Below are positions 1 through 7,981 of a stretch of 64,000 nt of DNA, piece after piece. A program made the translations under genes and the position numbers. The notes beneath the pieces are model-generated. The model had not been told where the DNA came from. It saw nothing but the letters and a program-made list of their open reading frames with translations, and made no database searches. The stretch is taken from NCBI GenBank assembly GCA_000471045.1, contig KI301992.1, positions 2,843,452 to 2,907,451 of the forward strand, given 5' to 3'. Position 1 is the first letter of the stretch. Every line of letters starts with the position of its first letter. Origin of the DNA: an actinobacterium LLX17 (GTDB taxonomy: Bacteria > Actinomycetota > Actinomycetes > Propionibacteriales > Nocardioidaceae).

Positions 1-758
1 ACGAGGACGCCGACGTCCCGCACCAGCTGATGAGCTTCGAGCGGCGCGAACGTGACGACGACGCCGATCGCCGCCGCGCCACCCGCAGCATCGAGGACGA
101 CAGCTTCGCCCACGTGCTGGTCGACGAGGCGCAGGACCTCTCGCCGATGCAGTGGCGCATGCTCGGGCGGCGCGGTCGCCGCTCCAGCTGGACCATCGTC
201 GGCGACCCCGCGCAGTCGTCGTGGCCGCGGCCGGAGGAGGCCGAGCGCGCGCGCAGCGAAGCGCTCGACGGGCTGCCCGAGCACGTCTTCCGGCTCTCGA
301 CCAACTACCGCAACTCCGCCGAGATCTACGAGCTCGCCGCATCCGTCGCCCGGCACGCCATCCCCGGCGCCGATCTCGCCGCCGCGGTGCGTCGCACCGG
401 TGAGGAGCCGCACCACGTGCGCGTCGCTCCCGACCAGCTGGTCGCGTCGGTGCGCGAGCACGCCGAGAAGCGGCTCGCCGAGGTCGAGGGCACCGTCGCC
501 GTCGTCGCGCCCCGCACGTTGCTGCATCGGCTCCGCGACGAGCTCGCCGACACTCTCGTGACGCACGAACGTCTGCGGGTGCTCGACGGTCTCGACACGA
601 AGGGGCTCGAGTTCGACGCCGTCGTGGTCGCCGAGCCCGACGCCATCGTCGGGGAGTCCGAGGCCGGGTGGCGCACGTTCTACGTCGTGCTGACCCGCGC
701 CACCCAGGCCCTCACCACCGTCGGCACCACGGCCGACTGGCTGGAGCACGTGGGCTGA
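1..758 (+). CDS. helR: C-terminal part of a UvrD/HelD-type helicase, probably RNA polymerase recycling ATPase HelR (5' end outside window)
   Basis: The reading frame is open from the first base and ends at TGA 756-758, so only the last ~251 residues are seen. Visible superfamily 1 helicase parts are the Walker B segment DEAQDLSPMQW, the motif III-like stretch TIVGDPAQSSW, the motif IV arginine region TNYRNSAEIY, and the C-terminal LDTKGLEFDAVVV and YVVLTRATQAL motifs that close the 2A domain. The wording of these motifs matches the actinobacterial HelR/HelD branch, which frees stalled RNA polymerase, better than repair UvrD. This is inferred, because the diagnostic N-terminal arm is missing. 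The stop overlaps the next start (TGATG), so the two genes are translationally coupled. Confidence 0.75.
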   Translation, partial: EDADVPHQLMSFERRERDDDADRRRATRSIEDDSFAHVLVDEAQDLSPMQWRMLGRRGRRSSWTIVGDPAQSSWPRPEEAERARSEALDGLPEHVFRLSTNYRNSAEIYELAASVARHAIPGADLAAAVRRTGEEPHHVRVAPDQLVASVREHAEKRLAEVEGTVAVVAPRTLLHRLRDELADTLVTHERLRVLDGLDTKGLEFDAVVVAEPDAIVGESEAGWRTFYVVLTRATQALTTVGTTADWLEHVG

Positions 759-2377
759 TGCGGTCCCTCACGTCCTCGCAGCTGTTCCGCCGCGCGTTCG
801 CCGTCATCCTGCTGCTGGCGATCGTGACGCCGGTCGGGGTCGTCGTGGCGCGGGCGACCTTCCAGGCCTCCGAGAAGTCCATCGCGATCGGCGCGCACGA
901 CGCGGTGCTCCGTCCCAACTACACCGGCGACATCGTGCTCGACTTCGGGCCGCTGTTCCCGCGGGTCAAGCTGCCGTCGGAGGACCGGCCGCTCAACATC
1001 GGCGCTCGCATCCAGCTGGGCGACGCCGACGTCACGTCGCTCGACGAGCTGCTCGCCCGCGACGCCGTCATCGCCAGCCAGCCCGAGGGAGAGATCGCGG
1101 CCGTGCGCGCCGCCATCACCGACATGTGGCTCGAGTCCGCCCTGCGGGGGGCCGGCGTCTCCGTGGCCCTGGCGGCGGTCCTCGTCGGCGGGTGGGTCGC
1201 GCTCGGGCGAGACCGGCGTCGGGAGATCGCCCTGGCCTGGTCCCCGCCCGACCCGCGACGGGCGATCGCGGGTGGCACCGCACTGGTGGTGGCTGTCGGC
1301 GGCGTCGTGGTCGCGCTCAACGCCAACCCCAGCTCGGTCAAGGACGAGACCACGTGGGTGCGCATCAGCGACGTGTTCCCGAACATCCCCGGCGACCCGA
1401 TGGTCGACCGGCTCGAGCTGTCCGACGGTGCTGCGCTGCGCAGTGGCGAGTCGTTGATCGAGGGCGCCATCCGCACGTACCAGGAGTCCAACGCGTTCTT
1501 CAGCGCGCTGGCCGAGACCGCCGAGGACGTCGAGCTCCGCACGCCAGAGGACGGGCAGACGACAGCGATGGTCGTCACCGACCGACACGACAACGTCGCC
1601 ATCGACCCGGTCGCCCGGCAGCTGGCCGACAACGCCGAGGCCGAGCTGCTCATCGATCTCGGCGACGACACCTCCAACGGCGCGACGTGGGAGGAGTTCA
1701 GCATCAACTCGCTGGTCCGCGAGTTCGAGGGGTTCGACATCGTCGGCGTGGTCGGCAACCACGACAGCGGGCACATCGCCGACCACATGGAGGACCGCGG
1801 CATCACGGTCCTGGACGGGGAGCCCGCCGAGGTCGGTGGCATCCGTTTTCTCGGCGACGCCGACCCCCGCAGCTCGGGCCTGACGAAGGGTTACACGGGC
1901 GACGAGGCCGACAACATCGCCGCCATCAAGGCGGTCGACGAGAACCTCACCGAGATCGCCTGCGACGACGAGGAGATCGCGGTCGCGCTGGTGCACAGTG
2001 CGGCGATGGCCCGCGGCCTCGCCGAGTCGGGGTGCGTGCCGCTGATCCTCTCGGGCCACCTGCACCGCCAGGTCGGTCCCGACGTCGTCGAGAGCGAGGA
2101 CGGCGATCCCACGGTCACGTTGACGATCGGATCGACCGGTGGCGCCATCTACGCCTTCGCGCTCGGCACCGGCCTGCGGCGCGAGGCCCAGATGTCGATC
2201 ATCACGTTCGAGGACGGCCTGCCGGTCGGCCTGCAGATCATCGACATCGAGCCCGGTGGCGCCATCACGCCCCAGCCGTACACGACGCTCGAGGAGATCA
2301 TCGCGGCCAGCGCCCCGGTCGACCCCGACGCGCCCACCCCGCCCGAGCCCGAGCCCGGCCCCGAGACCGTCGAGTAG
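758..2377 (+). CDS. Membrane-anchored metallophosphoesterase
   Basis: A 539-residue protein starting at the ATG that overlaps the upstream stop; a longer in-frame start at 668 lies inside the helicase gene and is unlikely. Hydrophobic helices sit near residues 12-32, 129-147 and 168-187, followed by a calcineurin-like domain. Metal-binding motifs are recognisable: TDRHDN (~270), a GDD block (~301), GNHD (~332), a histidine in LVHSAA, and GHLHR (~433). The first motif is a variant of the usual DxH. The C-terminus is Pro/Glu-rich. The substrate cannot be told from sequence. The domain probably faces the outside, given the N-terminal membrane segments, but topology is not certain. Confidence 0.85.
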   Translation: MRSLTSSQLFRRAFAVILLLAIVTPVGVVVARATFQASEKSIAIGAHDAVLRPNYTGDIVLDFGPLFPRVKLPSEDRPLNIGARIQLGDADVTSLDELLARDAVIASQPEGEIAAVRAAITDMWLESALRGAGVSVALAAVLVGGWVALGRDRRREIALAWSPPDPRRAIAGGTALVVAVGGVVVALNANPSSVKDETTWVRISDVFPNIPGDPMVDRLELSDGAALRSGESLIEGAIRTYQESNAFFSALAETAEDVELRTPEDGQTTAMVVTDRHDNVAIDPVARQLADNAEAELLIDLGDDTSNGATWEEFSINSLVREFEGFDIVGVVGNHDSGHIADHMEDRGITVLDGEPAEVGGIRFLGDADPRSSGLTKGYTGDEADNIAAIKAVDENLTEIACDDEEIAVALVHSAAMARGLAESGCVPLILSGHLHRQVGPDVVESEDGDPTVTLTIGSTGGAIYAFALGTGLRREAQMSIITFEDGLPVGLQIIDIEPGGAITPQPYTTLEEIIAASAPVDPDAPTPPEPEPGPETVE

Positions 2378-2472
2378 CTCACCGCCCGGGGCGGTGAGTT
2401 AGTGGCCAAATGGACGGCCGGGCGGTGGCCCAGTGGCCGAAAGAGCGCCCGATTTGGCCCGTAGGTCACCGC
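2378..2472. repeat. REP-like palindromic repeat, copy A
   Basis: Starts directly after the phosphoesterase stop with the near-palindrome CTCACCGCCC-g-GGGCGGTGAG, followed by AGTGGCCAAAT, a second GGGCGGTG, CAGTGGCCGAAA and an inverted ATTTGGCCC..GTCACCGC. The same building blocks (GGGCGGTGAG + GTGGCCRAAT and their complements) recur at 3488-3605 and 41454-41541. The 3' end of the neighbouring minus-strand gene lies inside it. Confidence 0.8.
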
Positions 2473-3404
2473 TCGGTCGAGGCGGGAATGCGGCGGAACA
2501 ACTGGCGCCATCGACGACCGAACACCGGATCAGGCCCGTCATAGCCGCCCGCCGTCATCGCGGCGTGCACCATGCGCACCGCCCGCGTCAGGTTGGCCGC
2601 GTGCTCCTTGGTGATCTGCACGTAGCGGAGGTCGAGGTCGCGCAGCACGGCGTAGCGGTCGATGTCACGCAGGTACTGTCGGCGGTCCGTCTGATGATGC
2701 TCGCCCTCGTACTCGGCAACCGTTCGCCACTCCAGGTAGGCGATGTCGACGATCATGACGACTCTCCCCTCGACCACGATCTCGACGTTCAGCGCAGGTC
2801 TCGGCAGGCCGGCGAACACGAGGCCCGCGCGCATGCGTGACTCGGTGGGGGACCACGAGCGGCCGTCCAGATGGCGGGCGATCCACAGCGCTTGACTGGA
2901 GCCGGAGCGCCAGTGGTCGTGACGGGCCAGCTCGACGAGTCCGGCCAGGGACATGTGGCCCTTCCGCAGCAACCAGTCACCGACCACGATCGCGTCGATG
3001 ACGGTGGCCTCCGCACAGTAGGCAAGGTAGGCGGCCGTCGGTGTGACTCCGAAGTCGTCGGCCGGCGGCAGTCGATCGGTCCGGTGCAGCATGATCCCGT
3101 CCGTGGCGATGTGGTGATCGCGGGCGACGACGAAGTGCAGGGGGAAGGGTGGGCCGTGGTCGAGTCCCAGGAGCTGCAGTCGCGTGATGCCGGTGAGGCG
3201 GGCGTCGCTCGGGAGGCTCAGCTGCGCCGCCGCAACCCAGTCGGCGAAGGTCATCTCGTGGTCGGCCAGCACCCATGCTCGCGGGAAGAGCCGGCGATAG
3301 CTCGAGCGCCGCAACATGCTGCTGGAGACGCCGGCGCGGCGTGCTTCCGCCGGGCCGAAGGGGCGGCGAGGGAGGTCAGGCGGGATGCGAGCGGGTCGAG
3401 CCAT
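2466..3404 (-). CDS. DUF559/VSR-like endonuclease-fold protein
   Basis: A 312-residue protein. The N-terminal ~60 residues resemble the short winged-helix (AbiEi-antitoxin-like) region often attached to DUF559 proteins, with RRSSYRRLFPRAWV. The C-terminal part (about residues 210-255) contains DIAYLEWRTVAEYEGEHHQ and LRDIDRYAVLRDLDLRYVQIT, the D...E-x-E/Y-E-G arrangement of the DUF559 nuclease-like fold. I chose ATG 3404 rather than the upstream in-frame codon at 3428, because family members start near MARPAR. Activity is unproven; such proteins are common and uncharacterised in actinomycetes. The gene sits alone between REP-like copies A and B, and its stop lies inside copy A. Confidence 0.7.
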   Translation of the reverse strand: MARPARIPPDLPRRPFGPAEARRAGVSSSMLRRSSYRRLFPRAWVLADHEMTFADWVAAAQLSLPSDARLTGITRLQLLGLDHGPPFPLHFVVARDHHIATDGIMLHRTDRLPPADDFGVTPTAAYLAYCAEATVIDAIVVGDWLLRKGHMSLAGLVELARHDHWRSGSSQALWIARHLDGRSWSPTESRMRAGLVFAGLPRPALNVEIVVEGRVVMIVDIAYLEWRTVAEYEGEHHQTDRRQYLRDIDRYAVLRDLDLRYVQITKEHAANLTRAVRMVHAAMTAGGYDGPDPVFGRRWRQLFRRIPASTER

Positions 3405-3487
3405 GGCACCACCACAGCCCAAGGACAACCGCCCGGGAAGCCCACCGATCGACGCTGTGGACAGAATCCTTCATCCACACCCTGGGT

Positions 3488-3605
3488 GGGCGGTGAGTTG
3501 CAGGCCAAACCCAGGGACGGGCGGTGTGCCAGTGGCCAAATGAAGCGGTCATTCGGCCACCTACTCACCGCCCGGGCGCGAATTTGGCCACTAACTCACC
3601 GCCCC
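3488..3605. repeat. REP-like palindromic repeat, copy B
   Basis: Contains GGGCGGTGAGTTGCAGGCCAA, then GGGCGGTG followed by GTGGCCAAATGA, a short loop and TCATTCGGCCAC, then two inverted CACCGCCC boxes (3565-3573 and 3596-3604). It forms long hairpins and ends just before the stop of the M20 peptidase gene. Confidence 0.8.
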
Positions 3606-3614
3606 AGGGGCGGG

Positions 3615-4808
3615 TCAGCGGCAGCGGGCGATGATGAGGCGGAGGTAGGCCTCGGCGCAGGCGACGACTTCCTCGACCGGCACCTGCTCGTCGACGGCGT
3701 GGGCGTGGCGGATCGTGCCGGGACCGTACTGCACGGTGGGCACGCCGGCGCCCTGGTAGAGCCGCAGGTCGGAACCGTAGGGGGCGCCGACGACGGGCGC
3801 GTCGGTGCCGACCGCCGCGAGCACCTCGTCGAGGAATGGGTCGCCCTCCGGCAGCGCGCCCGCCGCGAAGTGGCCGCCCGGCCAGGTGACGACCGCGGGG
3901 GTCTCACGCAGCACCGGGTGGTCGGCGCGCCGCACAGCCTCCTCGAACACCGCCTTCGCGCCCGTGAACGTCTCGCCGGGCATGACGCCGTGGCGCCCCT
4001 CGGCCACGAGCAGGTCGGGCACCGTGCTGGCCCAGTCACCGGCGTGCAGGATGCCGACGCTGATCGGCCACGGCAGCGGGCCGAACGGCGCGGGCGGGTC
4101 GACGTTGCGGCGCTCCTCCAGCTCGCGCAGCGACCGGTGGATGGCCTCGAACACCTCGATCGCGCTGACGCCCGTCGCGCGCATCGAGCCGTGCGTCGCG
4201 CGACCCGGCACCTCGATGCGGAACGTCAGCGAGCCGGCGTTCGCGGCGACGATCTCGTGCTGGGTGGGCTCGGCGATGAGGCACGCGTCGCCGAGGTGAC
4301 CGCGACGCAGCGTGGCGAACGTCCCGATGCCACCGTCCTCCTCGCCGACGACGGTGTGCACCGCGAACGGTCGCGCCAGCTCGAGCCCGGCGGCCGCCCG
4401 CGCCGCGGCGATGATCGCGACGACGCCACCCTTCATGTCGCAGACACCACGGCCGAACCAGACGCCGTCCTCCTCGCGCAGGTTCCACGGGTCGGAGTTG
4501 GTCCAGAAGTCGGGGTCACCGGACGGCACGACGTCGACGTGGCCGTTCAGCACCAGCGCGGGACGCCCCTCACCGGACACGCCGACGCACCCCCAGGCCT
4601 CCTCACGATCGACCTCCTCACCCGGGTGGTCCGGGTCGGCGCGCAGCTCGTCGAGGTCGAGGCGCCACAGGTCGACGTCGAGCCCGAGACCCTGCAGCGT
4701 CGCGGCACTCCAGCGCTGGGCCATGACCTCACCCTCGGAGCCGCCGACGGAGGCGATGCTGACCAGCTGGGCGAGATCACGACGGATCAGGTCGACGTCG
4801 ATGTCCAT
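3615..4808 (-). CDS. M20 family metallopeptidase / ArgE-DapE family deacylase
   Basis: A 397-residue protein of normal M20 length, starting at ATG 4808 (MDIDVDLIRRDL). The dizinc signature is complete: LNGHVDVVPSG (His and Asp ligands), WFGRGVCDMKGG (bridging Asp), VVGEEDGG (catalytic Glu-Glu), AEPTQHE, and the late histidine in IRHAHAVDEQVP. The lid domain lies around GRATHGSMRATGVSAIEVF. The family hydrolyses N-acyl amino acids or succinyl-diaminopimelate, but the exact substrate cannot be assigned; ArgE-like deacetylase is one option. It is transcribed away from the trp leader region and has no obvious operon partner. Confidence 0.85.
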   Translation of the reverse strand: MDIDVDLIRRDLAQLVSIASVGGSEGEVMAQRWSAATLQGLGLDVDLWRLDLDELRADPDHPGEEVDREEAWGCVGVSGEGRPALVLNGHVDVVPSGDPDFWTNSDPWNLREEDGVWFGRGVCDMKGGVVAIIAAARAAAGLELARPFAVHTVVGEEDGGIGTFATLRRGHLGDACLIAEPTQHEIVAANAGSLTFRIEVPGRATHGSMRATGVSAIEVFEAIHRSLRELEERRNVDPPAPFGPLPWPISVGILHAGDWASTVPDLLVAEGRHGVMPGETFTGAKAVFEEAVRRADHPVLRETPAVVTWPGGHFAAGALPEGDPFLDEVLAAVGTDAPVVGAPYGSDLRLYQGAGVPTVQYGPGTIRHAHAVDEQVPVEEVVACAEAYLRLIIARCR

Positions 4809-4883
4809 GACGCCAGTGTGGCAGCGCCACGGACCGCGACGACCGGACTGGGGTCGGACACGCGCGGGGAGCGTCGGGGGCGC

Positions 4884-4889
4884 TACGAT
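4884..4889 (+). promoter_or_regulatory. -10 box of the trp leader promoter
   Basis: TACGAT lies six bases before the GTG of the leader peptide, so the transcript should start at or within a base of the start codon. No convincing -35 box is visible. Confidence 0.6.
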
Positions 4890-4895
4890 TCCTGC

Positions 4896-4934
4896 GTGCG
4901 CAGCCTCTCCCAGACCTGGTGGCGCCTCCGCTAG
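4896..4934 (+). CDS. trpL: trp operon leader peptide with tandem Trp codons
   Basis: A 12-codon frame starting GTG and ending TAG that would read MRSLSQTWWRLR. Two adjacent TGG codons (4917-4922) are the hallmark of a trp attenuator leader. It lies 87 bases upstream of the fused anthranilate synthase gene and probably has no 5' untranslated region. Known parallels include the leader of Streptomyces trpE(G), which also carries adjacent Trp codons. The peptide itself is expected to have no function beyond placing the ribosome. Confidence 0.8.
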   Translation: MRSLSQTWWRLR

Positions 4935-4980
4935 AGGAGGCCAGTCGCTGCACGCCCGGACCCCCTCGTCGGTCTGGGCG
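4924..4980 (+). promoter_or_regulatory. trp attenuator hairpins
   Basis: Two stem-loops follow the Trp codons. The first is GCCTCC-gctaga-GGAGGC (4924-4941), overlapping the end of the leader peptide. The second is CGCCCGGACC-ccctcgtc-GGTCTGGGCG (4953-4980), ten pairs with one G-U. The second would serve as the 3:4 terminator hairpin, but no T-run follows, as is common in high-GC actinobacteria. The competing antiterminator pairing is not obvious by eye. Confidence 0.55.
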
Positions 4981-5021
4981 ATCGTCGTCCGGGACCGTCG
5001 AGCCACGACAAGGATGGACCC

Positions 5022-6929
5022 ATGACCACGCTCGACACCCCCTCGCTGCAGGACGTGCTGGCCCAGCCGGCCTTCGCGCTGATCCGTTCGCGCGAGGCCG
5101 ACACCGTGACGCTCGTCGGTGGCGAGCGCTTCGACGTCGAGTCGCTCGCCGACATCCCCGTGCTGGATGAACCGACTGGCCATGCATCAACCACCTGGGA
5201 CCACCTGGTGCTGGTGCCGTTCGCGCAGGTGCGCGAGCGGGGCTACGAGGCGCAGCAGGACGGCACGCCGCTGAGCGTGATCCGCGCCGCCCTGGTGGCC
5301 GAGGTGCCGCTGGCCGACCTGCTCGAGCAGCTGCCCGACGTGCCGGTGGAGTTCGCCGACCGCGGCGGCTTCGAGACCAGCGACGACGACTACGCGCAGG
5401 TCGTGCGCCGCATCATCGACGACGAGATCGGCCAGGGTGAGGGCGCGAACCTCGTGGTGGGCCGCCACTACCGCGCGCAGCTCGCGTCGTGGGGTCACGC
5501 CGAGGCGCTGACGGTGCTGCGCCGCCTGCTCGAGCGCGAACGCGGCTCCTTCTGGACGTTCTGCATCTTCACCGGCGACCGCTACCTGGTGGGCGCCAGC
5601 CCGGAGCGCCACGTCAGCGTCGAGCACGGCGAGGTGCGCATGAACCCCATCAGCGGCACGTTCCGCCTGCGCGGCCTCGAGTCCCAGGTGGACCGCAAGC
5701 GAGCGCTGCTGGAGTTCCTGCGCGACGAGAAGGAGATCTACGAGCTCTTCATGGTCGTCGACGAGGAGCTCAAGCAGATGTGCGACATCTGCCACGAGGG
5801 CGGCCTCGTCCTGGGCCCGTACCTCAAGCCGATGACGCACCTCGTGCACACCGAGTACCTGCTGTCGGGCCGCACCGACCGCGACGTGCGCGACGTGCTG
5901 CGCGACTCGATGTTCGCCGCCACCGTGACCGGCAGCCCGGTCGAGAACGCCTGCCGGCTGATCGCCCGCTACGAGCCGGAGGGCCGCGGCTACTACGCCT
6001 CGGTGGCCGCCCTGCTGGGGCGCGACGCCGACGGCGGCGCCGTGGCCGACGCCCCCATCCTGATCCGCACGGCCGACGTCGACCTCGAGGGCCGCCTCAA
6101 GGTCACGGCCGGCGCCACGCTCGTGCGCGACTCCGACCCCGACTACGAGACCGCCGAGACGTGGGCGAAGGCCGGCGGGATCCTCAGCGCCTTCGGCCTG
6201 GTCGAGGCGGCCCCGCCCGCCGTCGAGGGGTACGACGCGTTCACCCGCGACGACGACGTGCTGGTGGCGCTCGGTGCCCGCAACCAGCGGCTCAGCCAGT
6301 TCTGGTTGACCGACCAGTCGGGCGCCACGGCGGAACCGACCCTGGCCGGTCGCCGCGTGGTCGTGCTGGACGGCGAGGACGACTTCGTCAACATGCTGGG
6401 GCACGTGTTCGGCGTGCTGGGCATGACCACCGAGGTCGTGCGTCACGACGCCTACGCCGAGTGGACCGCGGCCGGCGGCAGGCTGACCGATCACGACCTC
6501 GTCGTCGTCGGGCCCGGCCCCGGCGACCCCCGTGACACGGCCGACCCGAAGATCGCCACCATCCATGGCGTCGTCGACGAGCTGCTCACCTCGGGCCACC
6601 CGTTCCTCGCGGTGTGCCTCGGCCACCAGGCGCTGGCGCACCGGCTGGGGCTGGACCTCACGTTCAAGGACATCGTCTTCCAGGGCACGCAGAGCCGGTT
6701 GCCGGTGCTGGGCCGTCCCGAGACGGTCGGGTTCTACAACACCTTCGTGGCGCGGGTGCCCGAGTCTGGCCTGCCCGACGGCGTCACGGTCGAGACCGAC
6801 GAGGCGACCGGCGACATCCACCTGCTGGCCGGTCCGCACTACCGCGGCGTGCAGTTCCACGCCGAGTCGGTGCTGACCCAGAACGGCTTCGCGATCCTCC
6901 GCGACCTCGTGCTGGCCCTGCTGCCCTGA
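5022..6929 (+). CDS. trpE: Anthranilate synthase, fused TrpE-TrpG type
   Basis: A 635-residue fusion. The chorismate-binding synthase domain occupies about residues 100-400 and a class I glutamine amidotransferase domain about 435-635. The amidotransferase has its nucleophile in VCLGHQA (Cys ~532) and the His/Glu of VQFHAES (~612/614). The GTQSRLPVLG..GFYNTF stretch is shared with TrpE(G) and PhzE proteins. It makes anthranilate from chorismate and glutamine, the first step to tryptophan. A PhzE-like role in secondary metabolism is the alternative, but the trp leader just upstream argues for tryptophan biosynthesis. No other trp genes are next to it. An AAGGA ribosome binding site precedes the ATG. 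Confidence 0.9.
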   Translation: MTTLDTPSLQDVLAQPAFALIRSREADTVTLVGGERFDVESLADIPVLDEPTGHASTTWDHLVLVPFAQVRERGYEAQQDGTPLSVIRAALVAEVPLADLLEQLPDVPVEFADRGGFETSDDDYAQVVRRIIDDEIGQGEGANLVVGRHYRAQLASWGHAEALTVLRRLLERERGSFWTFCIFTGDRYLVGASPERHVSVEHGEVRMNPISGTFRLRGLESQVDRKRALLEFLRDEKEIYELFMVVDEELKQMCDICHEGGLVLGPYLKPMTHLVHTEYLLSGRTDRDVRDVLRDSMFAATVTGSPVENACRLIARYEPEGRGYYASVAALLGRDADGGAVADAPILIRTADVDLEGRLKVTAGATLVRDSDPDYETAETWAKAGGILSAFGLVEAAPPAVEGYDAFTRDDDVLVALGARNQRLSQFWLTDQSGATAEPTLAGRRVVVLDGEDDFVNMLGHVFGVLGMTTEVVRHDAYAEWTAAGGRLTDHDLVVVGPGPGDPRDTADPKIATIHGVVDELLTSGHPFLAVCLGHQALAHRLGLDLTFKDIVFQGTQSRLPVLGRPETVGFYNTFVARVPESGLPDGVTVETDEATGDIHLLAGPHYRGVQFHAESVLTQNGFAILRDLVLALLP

Positions 6930-7895
6930 TTACTCGACGGGGGTCCGGTCCTGGTCGGTCCGCCGCGCGGAGACGGGCCAGAACCGCACGAACCGCGCGG
7001 GACTGAGCCGCGTGACGCCGACGCCGACGAGGCACAGCGCGCCGCCGACGAAGGCGAGGGGCGCAGGCACCTCGCCGAGCATCGCCCACGAGATGCCGGT
7101 GGCGACGGCGGGCACGAGGTAGGTGGTGGAGGCGACCTGCCCCGCAGTGAGGCGGCGCAGGGCGTACGACCAGGTGGTGAACCCGATCGCGGTGGGGAAC
7201 ACGCCCAGGTAGACGAGCCACCACACGTCCTCGGCGCCGGCACGCCCGAGCTCGTCGACGAGGGTCGAGCCGTACGGCAGGCAGACGACGGCGCCGATGC
7301 CGCACGCCATCCAGACCGACATGCCCGGGTGCACCGTGGCCAGTGTCGGCTTCTGCGTCAGCGCGCCGATCGCGTAGAGCACGGCGGCCACGACGCACAG
7401 CACCACACCGGTGGCGCTGGCCGTCTCGACGCCGCCATCGCCGCGCGTGCTGACCGCGATCAGCGCGACACCGGCGAAGGCCAGCACGATGCCCACCATC
7501 AGGGGCCGCGGGAAGCCCTCCTTGAGCAGCACCCCGGCCAGCAGGGCGATGAGGATGGGGCCGATGTTGACCACCAGTGCGGCGGTCCCGGCATCGAGGT
7601 AGGTCTCGCCCGCGTTGAGGGCGACGTTGTAGGCGCCGAACCAGACAACGCCGTAGACGACGACCAGGCCCAGAGTTCGCCCGCGCGGGATCGAGTGGCG
7701 CCAGGGCCGCACCAGCACGGTGAGGGCGACGACGCCCACGAGCAACCGGCCGAGGCTCAGGAGGCCCGGCGAGAAGGTGTCGCCGATCGCGCGGATGCCG
7801 ACGAACGCCGAGGCCCACAGGACGACCGTGATGGCGAGAGCGCCCATCGACAGGTCGCGACCGCTGATGGTCGTGGAGGGGGACGCAGAAGCCAC
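6930..7895 (-). CDS. EamA/DMT-superfamily transporter
   Basis: A 321-residue membrane protein with about ten hydrophobic helices in two EamA repeats (for example VVLWASAFVGIRAIG and the second repeat from GAVVCLPYG onward). It is likely an exporter of amino acids or small metabolites; the substrate is unknown. The stop codon directly abuts the stop of the convergent trpE gene. The start is GTG 7895: a TAGCGT -10 box (7902-7907, minus strand) lies six bases upstream, giving a leaderless message. Confidence 0.85.
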   Translation of the reverse strand: MASASPSTTISGRDLSMGALAITVVLWASAFVGIRAIGDTFSPGLLSLGRLLVGVVALTVLVRPWRHSIPRGRTLGLVVVYGVVWFGAYNVALNAGETYLDAGTAALVVNIGPILIALLAGVLLKEGFPRPLMVGIVLAFAGVALIAVSTRGDGGVETASATGVVLCVVAAVLYAIGALTQKPTLATVHPGMSVWMACGIGAVVCLPYGSTLVDELGRAGAEDVWWLVYLGVFPTAIGFTTWSYALRRLTAGQVASTTYLVPAVATGISWAMLGEVPAPLAFVGGALCLVGVGVTRLSPARFVRFWPVSARRTDQDRTPVE

Positions 7896-7981
7896 GGGAC
7901 CACGCTAGGCAGCGGGGTCCCGTGGCGACAGCGGTGTTCCGGCCGGACTACCGCGAGATCGGGCCAGGCGATCTAGTTCTT

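Noticed and set aside
680..2065. 461-codon open frame antisense to the metallophosphoesterase
   Set aside because: Shadow frame of high-GC codon bias; low-complexity Asp/Arg/Gly composition and no motifs. Similar long antisense frames at 5187-6860, 24717-26579 and 44490-46817 were dropped for the same reason.
2378..3605. DUF559 gene plus flanking repeats as an insertion sequence
   Set aside because: The flanking repeats are not simple terminal inverted repeats, no target duplication is visible and no transposase motif is present. Kept as a finding, not as a mobile element.
5022..6929. Phenazine-type PhzE start of a secondary-metabolite cluster
   Set aside because: No other phenazine genes adjoin, and a tandem-Trp leader directly upstream supports tryptophan biosynthesis.
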